64,000 bases of DNA. Source: G963674955 sp963674955 (GTDB lineage Bacteria; Desulfobacterota; Desulfovibrionia; Desulfovibrionales; Desulfovibrionaceae). The notes beneath the pieces are model-generated. The model saw only the letters and a list, made by a program, of their open reading frames with translations, was not told the DNA's origin and did no database searches. How positions within the stretch are numbered: the first letter of the stretch is position 1; each line of letters begins with the position of its first letter. Made by a program: the position numbers and the translations under genes. The DNA lies in the NCBI GenBank assembly GCA_963674955.2, contig CAXXKR010000001.1:682001-746000 (forward strand), in the 5' to 3' direction. Positions 1-8,544 of the stretch are shown piece after piece.

Positions 1-2
1 GG

Positions 3-77
3 ATCGAGCGGGTCGAACCGGGCACGGGCGTGGACCTTGTGGGCAAGGACGAGATCAAGCCCCTGCCCAGGGACTAG
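3..77 (+). CDS. 3' end of an unidentified gene (partial)
   Basis: An open frame enters from the left edge and ends with TAG at 75-77. The last 24 residues (ending DEIKPLPRD) are too few to name a family. A 5-bp hairpin (GGGGC at 87-91, GCCCC at 97-101) follows the stop and may be a weak terminator shared with the convergent gene at 104-415, but it has no U-tract. The frame could be chance; confidence is modest. Confidence 0.45.
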   Translation: MERVEPGTGVDLVGKDEIKPLPRD

Positions 78-103
78 GCGCGTTCAGGGGCGACAGGCCC
101 CGA

Positions 104-415
104 TCATATCTTCTTGCGTTTCACTGCCGCCGACTCCTCCGGGTCGCAGGGACCCAGGTTGTAGAGCCTGATCTTGTTGCTGCGCGGGAATTCCTTTTTA
201 AGGAGCGTCTTGAGAAGCTTGCGCATTTTTTTCAGTCCGCACTCGAATCGCTCCTCGTGAAAACCGTTTTCCAGCACGAGAAACGCGTCGTCCCCGGTGC
301 GCTTGATGAGCACCGAGCGGTTGCGCTTGTAGGTGCGCAGGTCGATGCACGAACCAGCGGGCAGCGCCGCGAGTCTTTCCAGCACCGTGTCCACGGCCGT
401 GGTCTTGTCGATCAT
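104..415 (-). CDS. Small conserved-looking hypothetical protein, 103 aa
   Basis: The ATG is at 413-415 and the stop at 104-106. The product is basic in its C-terminal half (KKMRKLLKTLLKKEFPRSNK) and ends in KRKK, and it has no signal peptide or membrane segment. The central part (DDAFLVLENGFHEERFECGL) looks like a short beta-rich fold. No family is recognised. The ribosome binding site is weak. It is convergent with the partial gene on its left and divergent from the HD-domain gene on its right. It appears real because its codon use matches its neighbours and it fills the gap without overlapping better candidates. Confidence 0.6.
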   Translation of the reverse strand: MIDKTTAVDTVLERLAALPAGSCIDLRTYKRNRSVLIKRTGDDAFLVLENGFHEERFECGLKKMRKLLKTLLKKEFPRSNKIRLYNLGPCDPEESAAVKRKKI

Positions 416-516
416 CCGGGCAAATTAGCCGCCGCCCCCTGAAAGTGTCAAACCGTCCTTGAGCTTTGAGCGCATCAGGGTTAGTCAGTTGGGCAACATC
501 AAAAAAGGAAGTCGCC

Positions 517-1764
517 ATGCGGGCCATTGTCAGGAAGAGTCTCTTGGAGTTGGTGTTTTCCGGGTCGTTCATGAAGCGCTGGAACGACAAGCTCAGACCC
601 ATGGAGCTTGTGGAGGTGGACAAGCAGGCCCACAAGATGATCGTGGCCTGGCTGCTCATGGTGCTCAACAGCCAGGGCATGGACACGGACCAGCGCCGGG
701 CCCTGGGCGACGAGATAGCCGAGGGCGGCCTGTTCGATTATCTTTACAGGCTGGTCATCACGGATATCAAACCTCCGGTCTTTTACAAGATAAAGGCCAA
801 CAAGCAGGACTACCGGCGGCTGACCCGCTGGGTTCTGAACCAGTTGCAAGCCCGCCTTGCCCCTCTTGGCGAGAAGTTTTCCGCCGACATGGAAGCCTAC
901 ATCCTGGAAACGGAGGACACGGGGCTGGCCCGCAAGATTTTGTCCGCCGCCCATCTCTTTGCCAGCTATTCCGAGTTCAAGCTCCTCAAGACCGTGAACA
1001 AGATGGACGAGGAGATGATCGAGATCGAGCAGAGCTTCAAGGATCGCCTGAAGGGACTGACCGACGTGAAGGGGGTGAGCGAGCTTTTGTCAGAGGACGG
1101 CAACGTCCTGAACCGCTTCGCCTCCATGTGCGGCCACCTGCGCTTTCAGAAACGCTGGTCCCAGACCCCGCGCATCCCTGAAACGTCTGTGCTGGGGCAC
1201 ATGTTCGTGGTGGCGGCCTTTTCCTGGTTCTTCAGCATGGAGGTCGGGGCCTGCCGGGCCAGACGGCAGAACAATTTCTTCGGCGGCCTGTTTCACGACC
1301 TGCCCGAGCTTCTGACCAGGGACATCATTTCACCGGTCAAGATGTCCGCTCCGGAAATCGCCGAACTCATCAAGGAATACGAGGAAAAGGAACTGCAAAG
1401 GCAGGTCATCGGTCCCCTGACCGAGGGCGGTTACGGACATGTGGCCGAAAGGCTCTCCTATTTTCTGGGCCTTGAGGTGGGGTCGGAGTTCAGGGCCACG
1501 GTGCGCGAAAATGGCAGGGTGCGGGAGGTCACGAGCCGCGAGCTGCACGAGGAGTGCAACGATGACGAGCTGGACCCCAAGGACGGAGAACTGCTCAAGC
1601 TCTGCGACCGTCTGGCCGCTTTCATCGAGGCCAACACGGCCCTGCGCAACGGCATCGCCTCGGATCAGCTCTATCAGGCCCGGTTGCGAATAAAGGAGGC
1701 CTACCGGGACGAGCCCGTGACCGCCGGCGTGCATATCGGGGCGCTTTTGGCTGATTTCGATTGA
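517..1764 (+). CDS. HD-domain (YfbR/HD_3-like) predicted phosphohydrolase, 415 aa
   Basis: I chose ATG 517 because an AAGGAAG ribosome binding site lies just before it; the longer frame from 466 has none. The N-terminal ~200 residues are helical and unassigned. The C-terminal half carries an HD signature: histidine in ETSVLGHMF, then FHDLPELLTRD with the His-Asp pair and a following Glu, as in the HD_3/YfbR branch whose known members are metal-dependent nucleotide phosphohydrolases. The substrate here cannot be read from sequence. The gene stands alone, and a TTGACA motif overlapping its stop may start the downstream cbiM transcript. Confidence 0.75.
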   Translation: MRAIVRKSLLELVFSGSFMKRWNDKLRPMELVEVDKQAHKMIVAWLLMVLNSQGMDTDQRRALGDEIAEGGLFDYLYRLVITDIKPPVFYKIKANKQDYRRLTRWVLNQLQARLAPLGEKFSADMEAYILETEDTGLARKILSAAHLFASYSEFKLLKTVNKMDEEMIEIEQSFKDRLKGLTDVKGVSELLSEDGNVLNRFASMCGHLRFQKRWSQTPRIPETSVLGHMFVVAAFSWFFSMEVGACRARRQNNFFGGLFHDLPELLTRDIISPVKMSAPEIAELIKEYEEKELQRQVIGPLTEGGYGHVAERLSYFLGLEVGSEFRATVRENGRVREVTSRELHEECNDDELDPKDGELLKLCDRLAAFIEANTALRNGIASDQLYQARLRIKEAYRDEPVTAGVHIGALLADFD

Positions 1765-1865
1765 CAGCTTTCTTGACACCGGCCAGGCACGGATTTACAA
1801 CTCGTCACACAGTTTATTCTTTTATTGAGGATTTGTGCCCGAAAGGGCCAGACCCCGGAGCGAAC

Positions 1866-2483
1866 ATGCATATTTCCGAAGGCGTCCTTTCAGCCCCCAT
1901 ACTTCTCGCCGGCGGAGCCTTGACCGCCATAGGCACGTCCATCGGCTTGAAAAAGATGGACTACGACAAGATCATGAACACGGCCCTGTTGTCGGCGGCT
2001 TTTTTTGTGGCTTCGCTGATCCATGTGCCCATCGGGCTGTCCAGCGTCCACCTGATCATGAGCGGACTTTTGGGCATGATTCTGGGATGGGCCGCGTTTC
2101 CGGCCATTTTGGTGGGACTGTTGCTCCAGTCCGTGCTTTTTCAGTACGGCGGGATAATCGTCCTTGGGGTCAACACCTTCAACATGGCGGCCCCTGCAGT
2201 GCTTTGCTTCTATTTGTTCCGTCCTTTGGCGGACGGCAAGGGAGGCTGGTTCTCCAGACAAACGGCTGCCTTTGCCTGCGGATTCGTGTCCGTGCTGTTG
2301 GGCGCATTGCTCACGGCCCTGTCCCTGGCCTTTACGGACGAAGGTTTTTTCGAGGCGGCGCAGGTTCTGGTCTTGGCGCATCTGCCGGTAATGGTCATCG
2401 AGGGGCTGATCACCATGTTCGCCTATTTGTTTTTGATGCGGGTCAGGCCCGAGGTCTTGATAACGTCCGCAACCAGACAATAA
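1866..2483 (+). CDS. cbiM: Cobalt/nickel ECF-type transport S component CbiM
   Basis: ATG 1866 is chosen because the mature CbiM N-terminus begins MHISEG; this Met-His pair is part of the metal site in the CbiM/NikM family. The 205-residue product is an integral membrane protein with about six to seven hydrophobic segments and the typical SVHLIMSGLLG and GVNTFNMA motifs. It is the substrate-specific component of an energy-coupling-factor importer for Co(II) or Ni(II). It is followed 18 bp later by a NikL-like gene, but no CbiQ or CbiO gene follows, which is unusual. No cobalamin riboswitch is visible in the ~100-bp leader. Confidence 0.9.
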   Translation: MHISEGVLSAPILLAGGALTAIGTSIGLKKMDYDKIMNTALLSAAFFVASLIHVPIGLSSVHLIMSGLLGMILGWAAFPAILVGLLLQSVLFQYGGIIVLGVNTFNMAAPAVLCFYLFRPLADGKGGWFSRQTAAFACGFVSVLLGALLTALSLAFTDEGFFEAAQVLVLAHLPVMVIEGLITMFAYLFLMRVRPEVLITSATRQ

Positions 2484-2501
2484 TCCAATCAGGAGCAGTC
2501 C

Positions 2502-3155
2502 ATGCGTGGTATTTGTTTTTTTCTTCTGGCCCTGGCCGCAGTCCTGCTGCTTTTTGTCGCGGTTCCCTGCCAAGCCCACAAGGCCAGGGTTTTCGCCTAT
2601 GCCGAGGATGGAAAGATTTTTGCCGAGAGCGGTTTCAGCGGCGGCAGAAGCGCCAAGAACTGTGAAATTCAGGTCTTTGACGCCGAGAGCGGCGACATGA
2701 TCCTGACCGGTCGCAGCGACGAGAAGGGCGAATGGTCCTTCCCCATCCCCCAGGGTCTGAAAGGAGGAGTAAAACTGGTTCTCACGGCCGGAGAGGGCCA
2801 CAGGGGCGAATGGCTGGTCACTGCCGATGAACTTGCTGCCGCCGGTGCTTCCTCCGCTTCCGGGCCTACTTCTGAACCTGCCGCGCCAGCCGCCCAGGAG
2901 CCGGTTGCGCAACCCTCTTCCGAGCCTGTAGCCTCGCCCGTGGCCGCAGCCGCGAACGGTGAGGGGCTTACCGAGGCCGCAGTTGAAAGGGCCGTGGAAA
3001 GAGCTTTGGCCAAGAAGCTGGGGCCCATCAAGAAGACTCTTCTTGAAATCAGCGAGGACAAGCCGGAACTCAAGGATATTGTTGGCGGCATAGGCTATCT
3101 GGTGGGCGCAGCCGGACTCATCGCCTATCTCAGGAGCAGAAGGACCTCCGCCTGA
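2502..3155 (+). CDS. NikL/CbiL-like periplasmic accessory protein of a Co/Ni ECF transporter
   Basis: The 217-residue product has a signal peptide (residues 1-25, ending PCQAH). A small beta domain follows (~26-110), resembling carboxypeptidase-regulatory or DUF4198-type folds in NikL/CbiL proteins. Next come an Ala/Pro/Ser-rich linker (~115-150), an amphipathic helical segment (~155-195) and a C-terminal membrane helix ending LRSRRTSA. That architecture, plus its place directly behind cbiM, supports a role in metal capture or assembly of the CbiM complex. The linker is low-complexity. A strong terminator follows, so the operon ends here without ATPase genes. Confidence 0.75.
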   Translation: MRGICFFLLALAAVLLLFVAVPCQAHKARVFAYAEDGKIFAESGFSGGRSAKNCEIQVFDAESGDMILTGRSDEKGEWSFPIPQGLKGGVKLVLTAGEGHRGEWLVTADELAAAGASSASGPTSEPAAPAAQEPVAQPSSEPVASPVAAAANGEGLTEAAVERAVERALAKKLGPIKKTLLEISEDKPELKDIVGGIGYLVGAAGLIAYLRSRRTSA

Positions 3156-3178
3156 TTCATGTTTTTTTGCCCTGCAAG

Positions 3179-3210
3179 GCCCTGTCTCCATTGGTGACAG
3201 GGCTTTTTTT
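3179..3210 (+). terminator. Rho-independent terminator of cbiM operon
   Basis: A perfect 8-bp stem (GCCCTGTC at 3179-3186, GACAGGGC at 3196-3203) is followed by seven T residues. It closes the two-gene cbiM operon. Confidence 0.9.
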
Positions 3211-3307
3211 CAGATCCTTGCAACAGGTCTCGACCGGAATGGATTGAGTAATGTTACAAATTGTAGTACTTGCTCCAAGCTTACACGATCCAGAAAGGAG
3301 CGGGCAT

Positions 3308-3853
3308 TTGCTGATTTTGCGCAAGAGACTGTTTACAACCATTTCCGTTTTCATCCTTTTTTTTCTGGCGGCCATACCCTGCAACACATGGTCGGCCGAA
3401 GGCTCGACGGATTTGGAACAGGATGTCCAGGCTTCCGAGGATGACGATTCAGGCAACGGCATGGCCCTGCAGGCCCTGGCAATGGAGTTCGAGGAGGAAG
3501 CCATCAAGAGGGTCGTGGGCGTCTACCTGGAGGCCATCAACCAGCGCGACGACCAAATGCTTCTCGACCTCTACACCGAGGATGCCGTGATCAAGGCCAC
3601 AAGGGAAGGCAAGAAGATGTTGATGAGCAAGGACGAGTATGCCGAGCTTCTGCCTGACAAAATGGTCGAATGGGAGGACAAGGGCGTCCAACTGCTGTCC
3701 TTCGAGATCAAGAAAATGGCCATCAGGGACGACAAGGCCGAGGTTACGCTGATGGTCAAGGCCAAACGAGGCATCTTCACCGGCAGGCTTGAAGGCTATG
3801 CCGAATTTGCCAAGCGCGACCTGGAGTGGAAGATCATAAACGACCAGCTTTGA
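3308..3853 (+). CDS. Secreted NTF2/SnoaL-like protein, 181 aa (TTG start)
   Basis: I propose TTG at 3308, seven bases after an AAAGGAG ribosome binding site at 3294-3300. The upstream ATG at 3251 has no site and would add a non-signal extension. From 3308 the protein begins with a clean signal peptide (LRKRLFTTISVFILFFLAA, cleavage near CNTWSA). An acidic linker follows, then a ~120-residue domain (EEAIKRVVGVYLEAINQRDDQMLLDLYTEDA) of the NTF2-like/SnoaL/DUF4440 type. Such folds bind small ligands or act as assembly modules; the ligand is unknown. It is monocistronic and ends at a terminator. Confidence 0.7.
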   Translation: MLILRKRLFTTISVFILFFLAAIPCNTWSAEGSTDLEQDVQASEDDDSGNGMALQALAMEFEEEAIKRVVGVYLEAINQRDDQMLLDLYTEDAVIKATREGKKMLMSKDEYAELLPDKMVEWEDKGVQLLSFEIKKMAIRDDKAEVTLMVKAKRGIFTGRLEGYAEFAKRDLEWKIINDQL

Positions 3854-3902
3854 TCCCTTGCCTGCGCCTTTTTCCGGCATTTCAATCTTCCCACCGTTTT
3901 TT

Positions 3903-3934
3903 CAGGCCTTCCGGCGTGCCGGGGCCTGTTTTTT
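3903..3934 (+). terminator. Rho-independent terminator
   Basis: CAGGCC (3903-3908) pairs with GGCCTG (3923-3928) around an inner CCGGC/GCCGG helix, followed by six T residues. It ends the NTF2-like gene and insulates flgE. Confidence 0.85.
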
Positions 3935-3978
3935 CCGCCCACTTTCTACCCTAACGTTTCGTATTAATATGCTATTTT

Positions 3979-3995
3979 TTGGCATATTCATTGCT
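3979..3995 (+). promoter_or_regulatory. Sigma-54 promoter of flgE
   Basis: TTGGCATATTCATTGCT contains GG (3981-3982) and GC (3993-3994) separated by exactly 10 bases, matching the -24/-12 consensus at almost every conserved position. It lies about 95 bp upstream of flgE. Sigma-54 control of hook genes is established in many flagellated proteobacteria. Confidence 0.8.
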
Positions 3996-4090
3996 GTACA
4001 TACGCAGAGAGAAAATACGGAATTATTTTCCCGCCAAAGGTTCGTTCGGGCGGGAAACTGTGCCGGGCATTGACCCGGAGGGAGAAGGGA

Positions 4091-5716
4091 ATGGCCTTTT
4101 CATCATTGCATATCGGAGCCACCGGCCTCATTGCCCATGGCGAATCCATGCAGGTCATCGGCAACAACCTGGCCAACGTCAGCACCGTGGGCTTCAAGGG
4201 CAGCGACACAATCTTCGGCGCTCTCATGTCCCAGAGCGTTGCCGAGGGCTGCAACAGAATGCCGTCCGGGGCCATGGTCATGAGCCAGAAGGGCATGGGC
4301 GTATCCGTGACCGCCATCCAGAAACATTTCCTGCAGGGCGGTTTCGAGACTACGCGTGAAGCCACGGATCTGGCCATTGGCGGCAACGGCTTTTTCGGAG
4401 TCCGCGATTCCGAGAGCGGGGACATGTTCTACACCCGCGCAGGCGTATTCCGTTTCGACCAGGACGCCTATCTGCGCGACCCCAACGGACTCGTGCTTCA
4501 GGGCTATCAGGTGGACCGCGCAACAGGCGAGGTTCAAGCCGCTGCGACGGACATCCAATTGCCGTACGAGGACGTGGTCGTGGACGGGGAGACCACAAGG
4601 GTGGTCATGTCTCCGCCCAGGGCCACATCGGAGGTTATGCTGACCACCAACCTGGATTATGAGGCCCAGGACCACTACACCAGCAGTACCGATCCGTTCT
4701 TTGCGCTGCTCGCGGCCTATGACGGGACAAGCAGTCCGCCCCTTGGGGACAGTTTTCTGGGCTACCAGACCGACATGACCGTTTACGACGACCAGGGCGG
4801 GTCGCACAACCTGACCCTGTATTTCGACAGGGTGGGTGAAAGTTCCCTGTCCAACGCCGGGGGCGGATTCCATTACTGGGAGTTTCTCGTGGGCATTGAC
4901 CCCGGCGAAGACGCCGGGACAAACATGGGAACTTCCGCAGCCGGTTTGCTGGCGGCGGGAACCATGAGTTTCGACCATTACGGGACCTTCAGGGGCATGA
5001 GCCTCTATACTCCCGGCACGGGCAGCGCAGCCGGCGGGGGCGTGAAAGATTTGGGGGGCTGGGGTCTTTCGGGGTTTTCCGAAGACGGGTTCCCAACCGT
5101 GGATGTGGCCTTTGGATCTTCAGGTGCCGGAGCAGGCGCCGGAGCAGGCGCCGGAGCCGCAGGCCAGACCATAAGCCTCAATTTCGGCTTGTCCTCGGAA
5201 AGCGGTTCCTGGGTCGGAGGAGCGGGCACGGCCAGCAACGTGGGCCAGAATGTGATGAACCTCGCGACCATGGGCTCAATGGCCCGCGACGCCTACGCCA
5301 CCACCAGCTACGACTCCGGTTCCGCAACCTTCATCAGGAATCAGGACGGATATACAAGCGGCTATCTGCAAGGGGTTTCAGTGGACGAGGACGGCTTCCT
5401 GACCGGGACCTTTTCCAACAACCGCAGTGAACAGTTTTATCAGGTGAATCTTTACCGTTTCGCCAGTGAATATGGATTGCGAAGCGAGGGAGGGAACATC
5501 TATTCCGCCACGGACGCCTCGGGAGACGCCCTGGTCGGCGTGGCCGAAGAGGGTGGACGGGGCAACATCTCCCAGAACACCCTGGAGATGTCCAACGTGG
5601 ACATGGCCGAGCAGTTCGCGGACCTGATCCTGACCCAGCGCGGTTTCCAAAGCAACACAAAGGTGATCACCACCTCGGACTCCCTGCTAAACACCGCCAT
5701 CAACATCAAGCGCTAG
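4091..5716 (+). CDS. flgE: Flagellar hook protein FlgE
   Basis: ATG 4091 follows a GGAGGGAGAAGGGA leader. The 541-residue product has the N-terminal flagellar rod/hook signature (HGESMQVIGNNLANVSTVGF, ~residues 17-36). A FlgE D2-type beta region follows, and the conserved C-terminal helix (QFADLILTQRGFQSNTKVI, near the end) is present. It forms the extracellular hook after export by the flagellar type III apparatus. It is longer than the ~400-residue enteric FlgE, with extra sequence in the exposed middle, including a GAGA-repeat stretch at residues 345-356. No other flagellar structural gene is in the window. It has its own sigma-54 promoter and terminator, so it is a single-gene unit. Confidence 0.9.
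   Translation: MAFSSLHIGATGLIAHGESMQVIGNNLANVSTVGFKGSDTIFGALMSQSVAEGCNRMPSGAMVMSQKGMGVSVTAIQKHFLQGGFETTREATDLAIGGNGFFGVRDSESGDMFYTRAGVFRFDQDAYLRDPNGLVLQGYQVDRATGEVQAAATDIQLPYEDVVVDGETTRVVMSPPRATSEVMLTTNLDYEAQDHYTSSTDPFFALLAAYDGTSSPPLGDSFLGYQTDMTVYDDQGGSHNLTLYFDRVGESSLSNAGGGFHYWEFLVGIDPGEDAGTNMGTSAAGLLAAGTMSFDHYGTFRGMSLYTPGTGSAAGGGVKDLGGWGLSGFSEDGFPTVDVAFGSSGAGAGAGAGAGAAGQTISLNFGLSSESGSWVGGAGTASNVGQNVMNLATMGSMARDAYATTSYDSGSATFIRNQDGYTSGYLQGVSVDEDGFLTGTFSNNRSEQFYQVNLYRFASEYGLRSEGGNIYSATDASGDALVGVAEEGGRGNISQNTLEMSNVDMAEQFADLILTQRGFQSNTKVITTSDSLLNTAINIKR
5123..5158 (+). repeat. Three tandem 12-bp copies inside flgE
   Basis: Three near-identical 12-mers (consensus GGCGCCGGAGCA, at 5123, 5135 and 5147) encode three in-frame Gly-Ala-Gly-Ala units in the variable middle of the hook protein. 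Gain or loss of one unit would keep the frame. Confidence 0.85.
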
Positions 5717-5737
5717 CGCTGCTGACAAACCAATAAA

Positions 5738-5775
5738 AAGAGGACCGTGGTTTTCACAACCACGGCCCTCTTTCA
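5738..5775. terminator. Bidirectional terminator between flgE and the FecR gene
   Basis: An AAAGAGG-A-CCGTGGTT stem pairs with AACCACGG-C-CCTCTTT, with A residues before and T residues after, so it can stop transcription from both convergent genes. Confidence 0.85.
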
Positions 5776-5793
5776 ATGTTTACGGTCAGCCTT

Positions 5794-6741
5794 CTATGGG
5801 CCTCCGATGCCTACTATGCCTCCTCCGACAATGGCCCCGCTGGGCGCGGCAGCCCCTGCGCTCTGGTCCACGGCATTGGGCGACATCGATCCGTTTCCCG
5901 CCGCACAGAAGCGGCTGAGCCTTGCGCCGAGGTTGTGGTTGTAGCCGCTGAAAACGGTTCGGTACTGCCTGGGTGTGTTGGCCTTGGAATTGAGCCGGGC
6001 GGGTTCGAAACGGTCACGGACTTCCGGCGTGATGCCCTGCGGTTCGCCCGAGCCGGAATCACCGGAGACTTCCAGGGATTTGCCCAGTGCGATCTGGGAT
6101 ATCTTGCCCTTGAAGTCCTTGAACTGCATGTCCTTGCGTGCGCTGCCCTGGAAATGGGCGATGACCAGCCCTTTGGGCCGGGTTTGCAATAAGGCCTCAA
6201 TGGTGCTTCGTTTCACGCCCTGATTGTTGTTCACGGCCCCGACAAAGCTTTGCAAGGCTTCCAGAAACGCCTGGAGATCGTAGGGGTCTATGGACAGTCC
6301 GCCTTCAGTGCCCCTGATTCCCAGTGTTCCGAGAGGCGTTTTCATTTGGAATTTTTCAGGGTTGCCGTCCGCGATTTTTCCGGTGAGGAAGCGGAAAACT
6401 CCGGTGGCCATCTTGAATCCAAGGGTGTCGCCATCCTCGCTGTCCTCGTCAAAAACCAGTTCGGCCAGCTCCATGACGCTTTTTTCGGCCATGGTGAAAA
6501 CCGATCCGTCCTTGAACATGACCTGGATGGAACTGTCCACATCGCTGACGAGAACGTCCTTGAGGAAAAGATCGTCCTTTTTTTCCAGCCAGAAGATGTT
6601 CCCCTGCCTGACCGCGAAGACTTTTCCGCTGACCATCTGCACTTGGCCCACAGGCTCCTCCGTCTGGGAGGCGCAGGCCTGGGAACATAGCACTGAAGCG
6701 AAGATCATAGTGAAAATTAAACCAAGAGTATATTTCTTCAT
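5794..6741 (-). CDS. Secreted FecR-domain protein, 315 aa
   Basis: I chose ATG 6741 (MKKYTLG) because a GGGAGA site lies just before it; the ATG-like start at 6756 overlaps that site. The product has a signal peptide (~1-24, ending ACAS). A FecR-type beta domain follows (~30-150: GQVQMVSGKVFAVRQG, then VMFKDGSVFTMAEKS and FRFLTGKI, then TPLGTLGIRGTEGG). The family shape is that of secreted FecR proteins, not the membrane anti-sigma form, since no transmembrane segment follows. The C-terminal ~100 residues are polar, and the last stretch is Gly/Ala/Pro-rich. The role is unknown; surface or periplasmic binding is plausible. It is monocistronic and convergent with flgE. Confidence 0.75.
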   Translation of the reverse strand: MKKYTLGLIFTMIFASVLCSQACASQTEEPVGQVQMVSGKVFAVRQGNIFWLEKKDDLFLKDVLVSDVDSSIQVMFKDGSVFTMAEKSVMELAELVFDEDSEDGDTLGFKMATGVFRFLTGKIADGNPEKFQMKTPLGTLGIRGTEGGLSIDPYDLQAFLEALQSFVGAVNNNQGVKRSTIEALLQTRPKGLVIAHFQGSARKDMQFKDFKGKISQIALGKSLEVSGDSGSGEPQGITPEVRDRFEPARLNSKANTPRQYRTVFSGYNHNLGARLSRFCAAGNGSMSPNAVDQSAGAAAPSGAIVGGGIVGIGGP

Positions 6742-6900
6742 GCATTTCTCCCGCATTTCTTGAGCATATTTTAGTTCTCAAAGCGAGGTAGTGCAAGTCT
6801 TCATAAAAAAGCAAGTCAGATCAAACAATTGAAGCAAGAAAAATTGTTGTTGTTTTTCCGCATCGCTTCATGGTTTGGTCTCGAGGCACGCGGGGAGGGA

Positions 6901-8544
6901 CTATTTCCTGGCCATGACCTCGGATATGACCGTGCTGAGGATGCTCATGTCCACCGGCTTGGCAATGTATCCGTTCATGCCCGCCTTTAGGAATTTTTCC
7001 CGGTCGCCCTTCATGGAGTGGGCGGTCATGGCGATTATGGGAATGTCCTTGGGGATTTTGCCTTTTCCCCTGCGGATGCGTCTTGCCGCTTCCAGTCCGT
7101 CCATTTCGGGCATCTGTATGTCCATCAGCACCAGATCGAATTCCTGTTTTTCCAGTAGGTCGAGAGCCTGCCTGCCGTTGACCGCGACCTGGACCTCGTG
7201 TCCGATCTTCTCCAGCATCTTTCGTGCGGCCAGAAGGTTGACAGGATTGTCCTCGGCCATAAGGACTCGAAGAGGTTCGACAGCGTGTTCAACGTAGCGG
7301 GAGGGAGGCTTGGCCACGGGGCATGTGTCGGCCTGCCGGTACTTGAGCCTGAACATGAAGGTGGAGCCTTGGCCCAGCTTGCTTTCAACGGAGATGTCTC
7401 CGCCTTGAAGGGTCACAAGCCTCTTGACTATGGCCAGGCCGAGGCCCGTGCCCTGGTGCATCCTTGTGTATGAGCCGTCCACCTGGACAAAGGATTCGAA
7501 AATGCTTTCAGCATCCTCTTTGGGAATTCCTATGCCTGTGTCTTCAACGGAAAAGAGCAGTTCAATGTTTTCAGAATCAACAGCAGCCCCTGTCGGGGCG
7601 ACCTTGAGGCGGACATGCCCCTGTTTGGTGAACTTTATGGCGTTGCCCACAAGATTGAAGAGTATCTGACGCAGTTTCACCGGGTCGCCCTCCAGGCAGA
7701 CCGGCGTTTCCGGGGAGATGTCGCAGTACAAGTCCAGCTTCTTGTCCATGGACTGCGCAAAGGTGAAGATCACGGTGTTCATGAGGACGTGGAGATTGAA
7801 GCGGTCGTCGGCCACATGTGCCTTCCCGGCTTCGATCCTGGACAGGTCCAGTATGTCGTTGATTATGTTCATGAGATTCTGGCCGGATGAAAGGGCGACG
7901 CCGACGTAATTCTTTTGTTCGTCGGTCAGGCTGGAATGCTCCAGAACCTGAAGCATGCCCAGGACGCCGTTCAGGGGAGTGCGTATTTCGTGGCTCATGT
8001 TGGCCAGGAATTCGGACTTGATTCTGCTGGCCTCTTCGGCCTTTTCCTTGGCCCTGAGCAGCCTTTTTTCTGTGGTCTTGCGTTCGGAAATGTCGCGCGC
8101 GGCCACAACCGCCTTTTTTCCGCCTCCGTAGTGAGTGACCTTGATGGTCATTTCAACGGGCACGGAGTCCTTTTTTTGGCTTCCCATGGGTTTGAGCTGT
8201 GACTCCATGATCGTTCCGCCATGGTCCGTTTCAAGGGCCTTGCCAAACCTTTTGGCGTCGCGGGGAGACATGAGGGAGGTGAAGTTTAGGCCTTTGATGT
8301 CGCCGGATGAAGATTTCAGAAGGGATGCGGCTGAACCGGAAACGTCGATTATCCTGAATCCGTCCACATCAAGCAGGAAAAACGCGTCGTTGCTTTGCTC
8401 CATCAGGGCCCGAAAGGATTCCAGTTCCTCAAGGCGTTCCTGCAATTCCGGATAATAGCTCTTGCTGATCGACTTGTCGCCAAGTCCGATGAGCTTTTTC
8501 CATTGCTCGCTTTGATTTTTTTTTGAATCAGCAGGCCCGCTCAT
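6901..8544 (-). CDS. Soluble hybrid histidine kinase (PAS-HisKA-HATPase-receiver)
   Basis: ATG 8544 gives 547 residues; the in-frame TTG at 8565 is less likely. No membrane segment is seen, so this is a cytoplasmic sensor. Order: short N-terminal coiled region, PAS domain (~45-160, DAFFLLDVDGFRIIDVSGSA), HisKA with phospho-acceptor His185 in the MSHEIRTPLNG box, HATPase with N, G1 and G2 boxes (NLVGNAIKFT, DTGIGIP, GTGLGLAIV), then a receiver whose phospho-acceptor is Asp475 in LVLMDIQMP. No output domain follows, so phosphate must pass to another protein. The gene overlaps the 3' end of the ErcA-like gene by 17 bp, implying translational coupling. Confidence 0.88.
   Translation of the reverse strand: MSGPADSKKNQSEQWKKLIGLGDKSISKSYYPELQERLEELESFRALMEQSNDAFFLLDVDGFRIIDVSGSAASLLKSSSGDIKGLNFTSLMSPRDAKRFGKALETDHGGTIMESQLKPMGSQKKDSVPVEMTIKVTHYGGGKKAVVAARDISERKTTEKRLLRAKEKAEEASRIKSEFLANMSHEIRTPLNGVLGMLQVLEHSSLTDEQKNYVGVALSSGQNLMNIINDILDLSRIEAGKAHVADDRFNLHVLMNTVIFTFAQSMDKKLDLYCDISPETPVCLEGDPVKLRQILFNLVGNAIKFTKQGHVRLKVAPTGAAVDSENIELLFSVEDTGIGIPKEDAESIFESFVQVDGSYTRMHQGTGLGLAIVKRLVTLQGGDISVESKLGQGSTFMFRLKYRQADTCPVAKPPSRYVEHAVEPLRVLMAEDNPVNLLAARKMLEKIGHEVQVAVNGRQALDLLEKQEFDLVLMDIQMPEMDGLEAARRIRRGKGKIPKDIPIIAMTAHSMKGDREKFLKAGMNGYIAKPVDMSILSTVISEVMARK

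Noticed and set aside
1765..1865. Cobalamin riboswitch before cbiM
   Set aside because: The 100-bp leader lacks the conserved B12-box and is too short for the full fold.
1890..3191. 433-codon frame opposite cbiM and its partner
   Set aside because: Shadow of two well-supported genes; composition Gly/Arg/His-rich without domains.
6818..6856. AACAATT/AATTGTT hairpin with T-rich end
   Set aside because: The T-tract faces the plus strand, where no gene ends; it cannot terminate the minus-strand kinase gene.
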